19,023 bases of DNA from positions 1 through 19,023 of the forward strand of contig CALYQY010000040.1 in the NCBI GenBank assembly GCA_945291235.1. The letters run 5' to 3'. The DNA comes from an uncultured Gilliamella sp. Its GTDB lineage: Bacteria > Pseudomonadota > Gammaproteobacteria > Enterobacterales > Enterobacteriaceae. Within the stretch, counting starts at the first letter, position 1, and every line of letters begins with the position of its first letter. Shown piece after piece: positions 1 to 6,436 of this stretch. Under the pieces are notes generated by a model. That model saw only the letters and a program-made list of their open reading frames with translations, had not been told where the DNA came from and made no database searches. The translations under genes and the position numbers were made by a program.

Positions 1-144
1 TATTGGCAGTTTGGTAGTATATGGATGGAAAAAGTCTATTCAGATATTGAACTATCCAAAATAGTCGTTGCAAGCAAAGAGTTTATAGATAAATTGCTTT
101 ATGAGCTTCAATTAAAAAAAGTTGATTTTAGCAATTTATTCTAA
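1..144 (+). CDS. C-terminal fragment of an unidentified protein (possible immunity protein)
   Basis: An open frame runs from the left window edge to a TAA at 142-144, giving 47 residues of a protein whose start lies outside the window. The visible part ends in a strand-helix-like stretch (ELSKIVVASKEFIDKLLYE) followed by KVDFSNLF. This vaguely resembles the C-terminus of Imm11/DUF1629-type immunity proteins, where an 'iivSkelkeaie...Gl.F' pattern closes the fold. That is only an impression from a short tail. The neighbourhood supports it: a DUF6572-like gene and SymE-like relics are common in polymorphic-toxin and Rhs regions. A hairpin terminator follows within 35 bases, so this is the last gene of its transcript. 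Function is not established. Confidence 0.45.
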   Translation, partial: YWQFGSIWMEKVYSDIELSKIVVASKEFIDKLLYELQLKKVDFSNLF

Positions 145-177
145 TAATCATAAACGTTATGAAAAGTTTAACTATAA

Positions 178-219
178 AAAATATCTCAGTCAGATACTGA
201 GATATTTTATTGCTTTTTA
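178..219. terminator. Bidirectional intrinsic terminator
   Basis: A perfect 13-bp inverted repeat (178-190 with 196-208, loop 191-195) forms an AT-rich stem with a CTCAGT/ACTGAG core. On the plus strand it is followed by an interrupted T-rich tail (TTTTATTGCTTTTT). On the minus strand the stem runs directly into six Ts. It therefore can close both the partial plus-strand gene ending at 144 and the minus-strand SymE-like remnant ending at 217. Confidence 0.8.
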
Positions 220-411
220 AATCTGCATCGCAAGTTCAATAATCAACTTGTTCTATTCAACTTTAATGATTACAGGTCGCCCAGCATAAAACCCTATCTG
301 TTCCAGCCACCTGCCTTTAATGGTCAGTTGTGGTCTGGGATTGGGTAGCACATAACCGATGGTATAGAATCGCTCAGTAGGTTGTTGGAAGGAGAAGTAG
401 TTAGACCTGAT
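217..411 (-). pseudogene. SymE-like toxin remnant, copy 1 (no start codon, internal stop)
   Basis: The minus strand reads SNYFSFQQPTERFYTIGYV, then QLTIKGRWLEQIGFYAGRPV, then IIKVE, a TAG stop (253-255), and NKLIIELAMQI to a TAA at 217-219. The pattern 'L.IKG.WLEQ.GF..GrPV.IKVE..KLII.L' is that of the SymE/AbrB-like toxin fold of SymE family proteins. The internal TAG sits where relatives usually carry Gln, so a CAG to TAG change is the simplest explanation. No ATG, GTG or TTG exists in frame upstream before a stop at 457-459, and the 5' end abuts the DUF6572-like gene, so the N-terminus is lost. The first 40 bases inside its 3' end (231-270) match copy 2 (1641-1680) at 34 of 40 positions. 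It is non-functional as read. Confidence 0.7.
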
Positions 412-432
412 AACTAAAAGGTAATTATTAAT

Positions 433-761
433 ATGTCTATAGAAGATATAAATAAATTAGATATGATTGGAATTCCTAAAAATATTAAAAATTTAGTTGA
501 ATTAGGATTAACTGATCATTTAACTTGGGATCTACCTTACGAATCTCATCTATTCAAATTACAAGAAAAACTAAATCTTTATATCAGTGTTATTGAAAGT
601 AAAAAATATATAAACATTTCCCTGATGCTAAAGGAAGAAATAATTTTTTGATAAAAATATATTTTAAGTACCAAATACCAGACGAATGTATATGTTTTTT
701 GGAGAAAGTTAACGAAGTTATAAAGTCAATTAATACTTCAATAGAGTATGAAATAGGTTGA
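433..761 (+). pseudogene. DUF6572-like protein gene disrupted by a one-base frameshift
   Basis: ATG at 433 opens a frame reading MSIEDINKLDMIGIPKNIKN, then VELGLTDHLTWDLPYESHLF and KLQEKLNLYISVIESKKYI. This is the DUF6572 pattern: 'sIeDi.kiD.IGi', 'isDHL.Wd', 'HL..LQeKlN.Yi.fIES'. In frame it drifts after residue 60 and stops at 651. From 615 the other frame continues the family pattern (CAT at 615: HFPDAKGRNNFLIKIYFKYQ, then IPDECICFLEKVNEV) to TGA at 759-761. One base appears deleted at or near the A-run at 601-606 or TATATAAA at 607-614. Restored, the protein would have about 109 residues, normal for the family, whose function is unknown and which is often found near polymorphic toxins. 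The frameshift could also be an assembly error. The Shine-Dalgarno (AAAAGG at 416-421) is distant. Confidence 0.75.
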
Positions 762-1021
762 TTCTAAAAGTTACCCAGAATTTAGGTTGTTTATTATAAC
801 AAGCTATACACTATACCAATTATTTATGCACCTTTTTGATCTAATATTTTATAGTCAATTTTTGAATTACACTTCCAATTTACACGTTCAAAATTTATTG
901 ATAAACAATATCGACTAGGATTTTATTTAAAAATATAGAAATTTAATTTTAGAGAATCAAATAATGAATAACTTATTTGATCCTTCTAAACTCAAACATA
1001 ATGGGCTAAATTAAATAAGAT
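762..1021. other. AT-rich intergenic stretch with an inverted repeat and a 16-codon open frame
   Basis: No convincing gene is visible here. A perfect 9-bp inverted repeat (956-964 and 973-981, loop of 8) lies downstream of the kptA stop. On the minus strand it is followed by only a weak T-rich stretch, so it could be a poor terminator for kptA. A 16-residue frame (ATG 964 to TAA 1012-1014, MNNLFDPSKLKHNGLN) starts inside the repeat. It lacks a good ribosome site and may be the stub of a deleted gene. Confidence 0.4.
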
Positions 1022-1567
1022 TTAGTCAAATATTAAAAAAGTATTAGGAACAGTATTAGTCAACCAAACACCGTTATCTGCCAAATAAAATTTAAAACCT
1101 TGTTGAGACATCTGTAAGGCTTTTACTTTTAATACTACCGGTTTCCCATGCCTTTCGCCTACTTTCTTAGCAGTCTTCTCATCGCTAGATAAATGGACAT
1201 AATGGCGACTGCCAGCAATTAATCCTTGGTTTTTAATGGAATCAATAAATCGAGTGGCTGTGCCGTGATATAAAAATTCTGGGGGAATTTGTTCTACATG
1301 GCTTATTTTTACTTGCTCAGTTGAATGCCCTTGCGCTGCACGTATTTTTAGACCGTCATCCGAAATCGTAAAACGTTTTTTATCACTTGTTTTAACAACT
1401 TGCTCTATCAACTCTCTAGTAAGAGATTCATTATGTTGATTAGCTTGCATGATGAGTCTGTCAATATTAACCCAACCATCAGAATCTAATGTAATTCCAA
1501 TAGCTTCTGGTTGATGTCTCAAAATATAACTTAAAAATTTACTTATTTTATCTAGTTGTTTACTCAT
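1022..1567 (-). CDS. kptA: RNA 2'-phosphotransferase (Tpt1/KptA family)
   Basis: The product removes an internal 2'-phosphate from RNA using NAD+, releasing ADP-ribose 1'',2''-cyclic phosphate. In fungi this finishes tRNA splicing; the natural bacterial substrate is unclear. The 181-residue length is typical. An N-terminal winged-helix half ([10 protein letters not shown] at 13-21; [10 protein letters not shown]) is followed by the link motif KIRAAQGHS (74-82) and the ADP-ribosyltransferase-like half with YHGT (100-103) and SRHYVHLS (120-127). The Arg-His-Arg-Arg set described for Tpt1 catalysis is present as R17, H18, R76 and R121, so the enzyme looks active. A clear ribosome site (AAGGAAA, on the minus strand) lies just before the ATG at 1567. 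It is the only intact gene in an otherwise decayed patch, consistent with a mobile or selectively kept gene. Confidence 0.93.
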   Translation of the reverse strand: MSKQLDKISKFLSYILRHQPEAIGITLDSDGWVNIDRLIMQANQHNESLTRELIEQVVKTSDKKRFTISDDGLKIRAAQGHSTEQVKISHVEQIPPEFLYHGTATRFIDSIKNQGLIAGSRHYVHLSSDEKTAKKVGERHGKPVVLKVKALQMSQQGFKFYLADNGVWLTNTVPNTFLIFD

Positions 1568-1592
1568 CTTTATTTCCTTACTAATCCACGCT

Positions 1593-1607
1593 CTAACTCT
1601 GAGTTAG
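1593..1607. promoter_or_regulatory. Palindrome upstream of kptA
   Basis: CTAACTC-T-GAGTTAG is a perfect 7-bp inverted repeat around one base, 25 bases upstream of the kptA start codon. It could be an operator or a short 5'-leader hairpin. A T-run at 1613-1618 follows on the plus strand, but no plus-strand transcript is evident. The role is unknown. Confidence 0.3.
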
Positions 1608-1626
1608 GATAATTTTTTATCTATTT

Positions 1627-1860
1627 TTAGATCCATATAACAAGTTCAATAATTAATTTGTTTTGATTAACTTTAATGATGATAGGCCATTTGGTATAAA
1701 AACGTATCTGTGCCAAACGCTAGCCCTTAATAGTGAGTTCTGAGCTGGGACTATTATGCCCGACATCATACATGTAACCCATGATATAAAAGTGCTTGTC
1801 AGGTTTAGTGCCCGTGCTTCAACTGGTGGTTAATTTTAGCACAACGTATACCTTAGTCAT
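1627..1860 (-). pseudogene. SymE-like toxin remnant, copy 2 (two internal stops)
   Basis: On the minus strand, ATG at 1860 has a good ribosome site (AAGG, 8 bases upstream) and reads MTKVYVVLKLTTS, a TGA, then STGTKPDKHFYIMGYMYDVG. It continues HNSPSSELTIKG, a TAG, RLAQIRFYTKWPIIIKVNQN and KLIIELVIWI to TAA at 1627-1629 (78 codons including the stops). It aligns with copy 1 and with the SymE fold pattern. The TAG stands where copy 1 has Arg-Trp, so a TGG to TAG change is likely, and the GF of the motif has become RF. With two nonsense codons it cannot make the full protein. It keeps the start and ribosome site that copy 1 has lost. It lies 59 bases upstream of kptA in the same orientation. 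Confidence 0.7.
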
Positions 1861-1881
1861 AATAATTACCTTGTTTAGTTG

Positions 1882-2007
1882 TTACGAGTAGTAGGTTAGC
1901 AATGGCGTCACTGCCTGCCCCAGAACGTCAACATTTTTTAAAGATAACGACAAACGGTTTTGCATCACAATAAAGCCGATCACCAAAAGCGCTATATTAG
2001 CTATCAT
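1882..2007 (-). CDS. Possible 41-residue hydrophobic small protein
   Basis: On the minus strand, ATG at 2007 opens a 41-codon frame with an N-terminal hydrophobic segment (roughly residues 2-15, IANIALLVIGFIVM), then QNRLSLSLKNVDVLGQ and a TAA at 1882-1884. It ends 21 bases before the start of the SymE-like remnant on the same strand. It could be a small membrane peptide co-transcribed with that gene, the remnant of a larger gene, or a chance frame. The ribosome site is weak and I do not recognise a family. Confidence 0.25.
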   Translation of the reverse strand: MIANIALLVIGFIVMQNRLSLSLKNVDVLGQAVTPLLTYYS

Positions 2008-2085
2008 TTAAGAAATTCGTTAAATAGATAAATAATTAACAAATCTGGACAATTACTTTATTCAATACAATAATAAAGATGCATC

Positions 2086-2104
2086 AAACAATAACTTATT
2101 GTTT
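2086..2104. promoter_or_regulatory. Perfect palindrome upstream of the lipoprotein gene
   Basis: AAACAATAA-C-TTATTGTTT is a perfect 9-bp inverted repeat around a single base, ending 56 bases before the lipoprotein start. A one-base centre cannot form a good RNA hairpin at full length, so a dimeric-repressor operator is the more natural reading. No protein can be assigned to it. Confidence 0.4.
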
Positions 2105-2160
2105 ATACCAATAAAAAATTATTTGATGAAATATAAATAAGTAAAAGGAAATATAAAATT

Positions 2161-2856
2161 ATGGAAAAGATTAAATATGTTATTTTAAGTTGTTGCTTGC
2201 TTTTATTATTTGGATGTTCTGGCAACAGAGAACCATTGCCTAGAACACAGATTGTGGAAACAGAAGTAATAACTTTAAATAATGGTGCGAATATTAAGGT
2301 GTTAACGGAAAATGCCATTAATGGAGAAGTAGTTAAAGATACCAATAATTATTTAAATATTGTTACCCGAAGTAATACAGCACAAGTTGTTGGATTGAAA
2401 GTAGTTCAATTTGCCGCAGGCTTTTTTACTAGTCTTGGTGGCAACGTGAATACTTTTTCAAAGGAAGAATTAAAAGGTAGCTACGTAAATTCAGTACCAA
2501 ATAATACCATGGAGCTTTTAAAACCTCAGTTATATACAATTTTAAAAAAAATAAAAGCCAACAAACAAAAAGAACACACTATCACCATTCAACCTTATAA
2601 ATTTAAACTGATTTATGATGGTTTGACGGATAATAAATACAATTTTATTTATCAAACATCGATTAAAGCGGAAGGATTTTACTTTGCTTGTTCTAACAAC
2701 AGTTTATCGGTAGAAGATAAAACCAAAACTTTTGACGAATGGGAAAGTAATAACTATCAGTTAGTTCAAGATATCACTTCACAATTAATCAATAATTGTA
2801 TGACTCAATTAAATTCGACTGAAAATTTAACACAACTTGAAAATGCGCTGAAATAA
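2161..2856 (+). CDS. Uncharacterised lipoprotein
   Basis: This 231-residue protein begins with a charged n-region (MEKIKY), a hydrophobic core and the lipobox LFGC, with the lipidated cysteine at residue 19. The residue after it is Ser, not Asp, which in enterics would favour outer-membrane sorting by Lol. The mature part is a polar alpha/beta-looking domain with a short hydrophobic stretch around residues 78-94 (VVGLKVVQFAAGFFTSLGG), too weak to call a membrane helix. Two further cysteines near the C-terminus (around FYFACSN and INNCMTQ) could form a periplasmic disulfide. No family was recognised. It stands alone, with a palindrome upstream and its own terminator downstream. AAAGGAA lies about 10 bases before the ATG, slightly long. 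It is probably a real, clade-restricted gene. Confidence 0.8.
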   Translation: MEKIKYVILSCCLLLLFGCSGNREPLPRTQIVETEVITLNNGANIKVLTENAINGEVVKDTNNYLNIVTRSNTAQVVGLKVVQFAAGFFTSLGGNVNTFSKEELKGSYVNSVPNNTMELLKPQLYTILKKIKANKQKEHTITIQPYKFKLIYDGLTDNKYNFIYQTSIKAEGFYFACSNNSLSVEDKTKTFDEWESNNYQLVQDITSQLINNCMTQLNSTENLTQLENALK

Positions 2857-2938
2857 GTATTAATTATCAGCAACATAGTACGCTAAACATAAAATAGATT
2901 GAATTTAGTTGATTATTGATAAAATTCTTTTTAAATAT

Positions 2939-2975
2939 AAAAACCAGAAATTAAATAATAAATGTCTGGTTTTTT
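2939..2975 (+). terminator. Intrinsic terminator after the lipoprotein gene
   Basis: AAAAACCAGA (2939-2948) pairs with TCTGGTTTTT (2965-2974) across a 16-base AT-rich loop, ending in a run of six Ts. It lies about 80 bases after the lipoprotein stop. The stem core is ACCAGA/TCTGGT. Confidence 0.7.
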
Positions 2976-3075
2976 ACTTTGCAAAATCGTAAATTATCCT
3001 ATGTTAACTATCACCGTTTTGATTCAATTTAATTATCAATAGTAATCACTTACTTTATTAAAAATTATATTTATT

Positions 3076-3115
3076 ACATACAGTTATATAAAAAACAGGG
3101 TTGTATGTTTTTTTT
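3076..3115 (+). terminator. Weak hairpin with a long T run
   Basis: ACATACA (3076-3082) pairs with TGTATGT (3102-3108), extendable by G-U pairs, and is followed by seven more Ts (3109-3115). The loop is long (19 bases), so this is only a possible back-up terminator ahead of ubiU. Confidence 0.3.
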
Positions 3116-3206
3116 AGCCTAGAAATTTGCTTTCTATTCGCATTAAATCAGGAATTATTGCATAATACATGGCGTATTAAATACCGAACTTAAGTTAGGA
3201 ATAATT

Positions 3207-4202
3207 ATGGAACTTCTTTGTCCTGCTGGATCTTTACCATCGTTAAAAGTGGCGATTGATAATGGCGCTGATGCTGTCTATATTGGTTTGAAAGATGATA
3301 CCAATGCCCGTCACTTTGCTGGTTTAAATTTTAATGAGAAGCGATTAATTGAAGCTGCGGATTATGTACATAAACGTGGTAAAAAATTGCATATTGCGAT
3401 TAATACTTTTGCGCATCCTGAAAATTTTCAGCGGTGGCAACATGCGGTTGATACCGCTGCAAACATTGGCGCTGATGCTTTAATCATTGCCGATCTTGCA
3501 ATGCTTGATTATGCAGCTGAAAAATATCCCAATTTAGAGCGCCATGTTTCGGTGCAAGCCTCTTCGACCAATGAAGAGTCAATTAAGTTTTATTATAATA
3601 ATTTTCACGTACATCGAATTGTGTTGCCTCGTGTATTGTCAATGCATCAGGTAAAACAGCTTTCTCAAGTGTCGCCTGTTCCATTAGAAGTTTTTGCTTT
3701 TGGCAGTTTATGTATTATGGCAGAAGGCCGTTGTTACTTGTCTTCTTATTTAACTGGCGAATCACCTAACACTGTTGGTGCGTGCTCACCAGCAAAATTT
3801 GTGCGCTGGGAAGAGACCGAAAAGGGTCTTGAGTCAAGACTAAACAATGTTTTGATCGACTGTCATAAAAAAGGTGAAAATGCTGGCTATCCAACCTTAT
3901 GTAAAGGTCGCTACTTTGTTGGTGAAGAGCTTTATCATCCGATTGAAGAGCCAACCAGTTTAAATACGATTGAACTTTTACCGGAATTATTTGCTGCTAA
4001 TATTGCCTCGGTGAAAATCGAAGGTCGTCAACGTAGCCCGGCTTATGTTGAACAAGTGACCAAAGTATGGCGACAAGCTATTGACCGCTATAAAGCTAAT
4101 CCACAATCCTATCAGGCAGAAAAAAATTGGATGGATACACTTGGTTCTGTTTCAGAAGGAACGCAAACCACATTAGGTGCTTATCACCGTAAATGGCAAT
4201 AA
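3207..4202 (+). CDS. ubiU: Oxygen-independent ubiquinone hydroxylation protein UbiU (peptidase U32 family)
   Basis: UbiU works with UbiV in the cytoplasm to hydroxylate ubiquinone precursors without O2, using prephenate-derived chemistry and a [4Fe-4S] cluster. The 331-residue product starts with the family signature MELLCPAGSLPSLKVAIDNG and GADAVYIGLK. The four cluster cysteines known from E. coli UbiU (169, 176, 193, 232) occur here at exactly C169, C176, C193 and C232, within FGSLCIMAEGRCYLSSYLTG, GACSPAK and PTLCKGRYFV. The U32 landmark SVKIEGRQRSP follows near the C-terminus. A good ribosome site (AGGAAT) precedes the ATG. It is followed by ubiV after 140 bases containing a hairpin terminator. 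In E. coli ubiT is adjacent; here the upstream neighbour is an unrelated lipoprotein. Confidence 0.96.
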   Translation: MELLCPAGSLPSLKVAIDNGADAVYIGLKDDTNARHFAGLNFNEKRLIEAADYVHKRGKKLHIAINTFAHPENFQRWQHAVDTAANIGADALIIADLAMLDYAAEKYPNLERHVSVQASSTNEESIKFYYNNFHVHRIVLPRVLSMHQVKQLSQVSPVPLEVFAFGSLCIMAEGRCYLSSYLTGESPNTVGACSPAKFVRWEETEKGLESRLNNVLIDCHKKGENAGYPTLCKGRYFVGEELYHPIEEPTSLNTIELLPELFAANIASVKIEGRQRSPAYVEQVTKVWRQAIDRYKANPQSYQAEKNWMDTLGSVSEGTQTTLGAYHRKWQ

Positions 4203-4283
4203 TGTAGAATTAACTTGCCAATTAGTCATTCACAATAAAGATGATTGAAATAGATTCATATTTTAATTAATGACAATGTAAAT

Positions 4284-4304
4284 AAAATCGCTGTAGCGAT
4301 TTTT
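4284..4304 (+). terminator. Terminator or attenuator between ubiU and ubiV
   Basis: AAAATCGC (4284-4291) and GCGATTTT (4296-4303) form an 8-bp stem with loop TGTA, ending in a short T run. It lies about 80 bases after ubiU and 39 bases before ubiV. It could reduce read-through so that ubiV-csdA-csdE are expressed at a different level from ubiU, or the downstream genes may have their own promoter. Confidence 0.6.
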
Positions 4305-4342
4305 AGTTAAATCAATCTAATATAAATATAGTGAGCAAAACG

Positions 4343-5221
4343 ATGAAATACGCATTAGGACCAGTGCTGTACTATTGGCCTAAAATCGAAACTGAAGCTT
4401 TTTACCATGCTGCCACTAATAGTGAAGCAGACATTATTTATATGGGTGAAACGGTATGTACCAAACGCCGTGAAATGAAGGTGCCCAATTGGTTAGACTT
4501 AGCAAAAGAGATTGCCAAATCTGGCAAGCAAGTCGTCCTTTCCACTTTAGCATTACTTGAAGCGCCATCAGAACTTAATGATTTAAGGCAGCTGGTAAAC
4601 AATGGTGATTTTTTAGTTGAAGCTAATGACTTAGCAGCAATTAACATTGCCCATGATAATCATTTACCTTTTGTGGCAGGTCCGGCTATTAACTGTTATA
4701 ACGCTTTAACCTTAAAGTTATTACAAAAACAGGGTATGGTACGTTGGTGTATGCCTGTTGAACTTTCTCGCGATTGGTTAAACAATGTACTTAATCAATT
4801 TGATAGCTTGAATATAGCTCGAAATTTTGAAGTTGAAGTCTTTAGTTATGGCTACTTACCGTTAGCTTATTCTGCTCGCTGTTTTACCGCTCGTTCCGAA
4901 GATAGACCAAAAGATAAATGTGAAACCTGCTGTATTAAATACCCAACCGGCCGTGAAGTATTTTCACAAGAACAGCAAAAAGTATTTGTGTTAAACGGCA
5001 TTCAAACGCAAAGTGGTTATTGTTATAATTTAGGCAATAATCTTAAAGAGATGAAAGGATTGGTTGATATTGTCCGCATCTCGCCATTAGGTGTTGAAAC
5101 CTTAGATGTGGTCAAACAGTTTAAAGCCAATGAAGACGGATTAAATCCTTTGCACATTGAACATAAACGAGACTGTAATGGTTACTGGAATGGAATTGCA
5201 GGACTTGAACTTGCGCAATAA
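4343..5221 (+). CDS. ubiV: Oxygen-independent ubiquinone hydroxylation protein UbiV (U32 family)
   Basis: UbiV forms a heterodimer with UbiU and carries its own [4Fe-4S] cluster. A GTG at 4331 could add four residues, but I prefer ATG 4343. It begins MKYALGPVLYYWPK like E. coli UbiV, gives 292 residues, and puts the cluster cysteines at C39 (GETVCTKRR), C180 (SARCFTAR), C193 and C197 (DKCETCCIK), exactly the E. coli UbiV positions. The upstream GTGAG, about 8 bases before the ATG, can serve as a weak ribosome site, whereas the GTG has none. The last codons overlap the start of csdA, so the two are probably translationally coupled. The sequence looks intact and functional. Confidence 0.95.
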   Translation: MKYALGPVLYYWPKIETEAFYHAATNSEADIIYMGETVCTKRREMKVPNWLDLAKEIAKSGKQVVLSTLALLEAPSELNDLRQLVNNGDFLVEANDLAAINIAHDNHLPFVAGPAINCYNALTLKLLQKQGMVRWCMPVELSRDWLNNVLNQFDSLNIARNFEVEVFSYGYLPLAYSARCFTARSEDRPKDKCETCCIKYPTGREVFSQEQQKVFVLNGIQTQSGYCYNLGNNLKEMKGLVDIVRISPLGVETLDVVKQFKANEDGLNPLHIEHKRDCNGYWNGIAGLELAQ

Positions 5222-6401
5222 ATATTTTGATGCCGAGCAATTTCGGGCCGATTTCCCCGCGCTCAATAATCAAAGTGTCTACCTTGATTCGGCAGCCACT
5301 GCGCTTAAGCCACAAGCGATGATTGATGCGACAGTACAATATTATGCGCACAACACCGCAACGGCTGAACGCAGTTTGCACCATAATGCGCTGCAGGTAA
5401 CACAAACCATTCACACAACAAGAGAAAATGTTGCTAATCTGATTCATGCCAAACATAGCCATGAAATTATTTGGACGCGTGGCACAACTGAATCAATTAA
5501 CTTAATTGCTCAAAGTTATGCTCGCCCCCTATTACAACCTGGCGATGAAATTATCGTTAGCGAATTAGAGCATCATAGCAATTTATTACCTTGGTTAATC
5601 GTTGCTAAGCAGACTGGAGCAAAAGTCATTCAATGGTCAGCGGATATTGATGAGCTTTCTTCACTCATCTCATCACGCACAAAAATCGTTGCGGTGACGC
5701 AAATGTCTAACGTAACGGGATTTTGTCCAGATTTAGCGCAAATTAGTCAACTTGTTCACCAAAATAATGCGATATTAGTGGTTGACGGGGCGCAAGGTAT
5801 TGTTCATCAGCCAATCAATGTTGACAAGCTCAATATCGATTTTTATGCCTTTTCAGCACACAAGCTATATGCCCCAACTGGGCTAGGGGTGTTATATGGC
5901 AAAGCGGCGTTACTGGAACAAATGAGCGTTTGGCAAGGTGGCGGGAAAATGTTGAAGACAACCACATTTTCTGAATTTCAAGTTGCACAACTGCCCTACA
6001 AATTTGAAGCCGGAACGCAAAATATCGCTGGGATTGTTGGTCTAAATGCCTCGCTTAGCTGGTTAAATAAATGGGATGAAGTTCAGGCAGATAACTATTT
6101 AATTCAATTATCCAATTACGCAAGATCGCAATTAAAACAGTTTGATGATATTCAATTTTATAGCGTCGAAGGTAGCGCTATTATCAGTTTTAATTTTAAG
6201 CATATTCATCATAATGATATTGCAATCTTATTAGGCGATCAAAATATTGCCATACGTACTGGGGAGCTTTGCGCTCAACCGTTGATGAATAAACTTGGTT
6301 GTCACGGTGTGATTCGTATATCGCTTATGCCTTATAATAATCAACAAGATATTGATAAATTGATAACTGCCCTTAATAATGCCATTGAGATATTTGCATA
6401 A
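5211..6401 (+). CDS. csdA: Cysteine desulfurase / cysteine sulfinate desulfinase CsdA
   Basis: CsdA is a PLP-dependent (class V aminotransferase fold) enzyme that takes sulfur from cysteine and passes it as persulfide to CsdE. From the proposed start it has 396 residues (E. coli about 401). Landmarks: YLDSAATALKP (24-34), WTRGTTESINL, ELEHHSN with H121 stacking on PLP, D192 in VVDGAQG, the PLP-lysine K218 in FSAHKLYAPTG, and the catalytic cysteine C354 in RTGELCAQP. The frame stays open upstream to TTG 5157, with ATGs at 5178 and 5190. I chose TTG 5211 because AGGA at 5200-5203 sits seven bases before it and homologues begin near NKYFDAEQFRADFP. The start lies inside the ubiV 3' end. csdE follows after 35 bases. 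Confidence 0.93.
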   Translation: MRNKYFDAEQFRADFPALNNQSVYLDSAATALKPQAMIDATVQYYAHNTATAERSLHHNALQVTQTIHTTRENVANLIHAKHSHEIIWTRGTTESINLIAQSYARPLLQPGDEIIVSELEHHSNLLPWLIVAKQTGAKVIQWSADIDELSSLISSRTKIVAVTQMSNVTGFCPDLAQISQLVHQNNAILVVDGAQGIVHQPINVDKLNIDFYAFSAHKLYAPTGLGVLYGKAALLEQMSVWQGGGKMLKTTTFSEFQVAQLPYKFEAGTQNIAGIVGLNASLSWLNKWDEVQADNYLIQLSNYARSQLKQFDDIQFYSVEGSAIISFNFKHIHHNDIAILLGDQNIAIRTGELCAQPLMNKLGCHGVIRISLMPYNNQQDIDKLITALNNAIEIFA

Positions 6402-6436
6402 ATTTATGCGAAAACATCTATCTAAACTGAACTAGC

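Larger units (their letters stand above)
2857..3206. other. Intergenic region between the lipoprotein gene and ubiU
   Basis: These 350 bases hold two terminator-like hairpins (2939-2975, 3076-3115) and the presumed ubiU promoter region. CATAAT at 3161-3166 is a possible -10 box without a good -35. I looked for the FNR consensus (TTGAT-N4-ATCAA), because ubiUV genes are FNR-regulated in E. coli, and found none with correct spacing. There is no open frame of interest. Confidence 0.5.

Noticed and set aside
964..1014. 16-codon frame MNNLFDPSKLKHNGLN as a gene
   Set aside because: It is too short, starts inside an inverted repeat and has no good ribosome site; kept only as a possible stub.
2103..2345. 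80-codon minus-strand frame opposite the lipoprotein gene
   Set aside because: It is antisense to a lipoprotein with a clear signal peptide and lipobox, and its hydrophobicity mirrors AT-rich DNA.
2900..3206. FNR sites upstream of ubiU
   Set aside because: TTGAT and ATCAA half-sites occur (for example 3014-3044) but not with the four-base spacing FNR needs.
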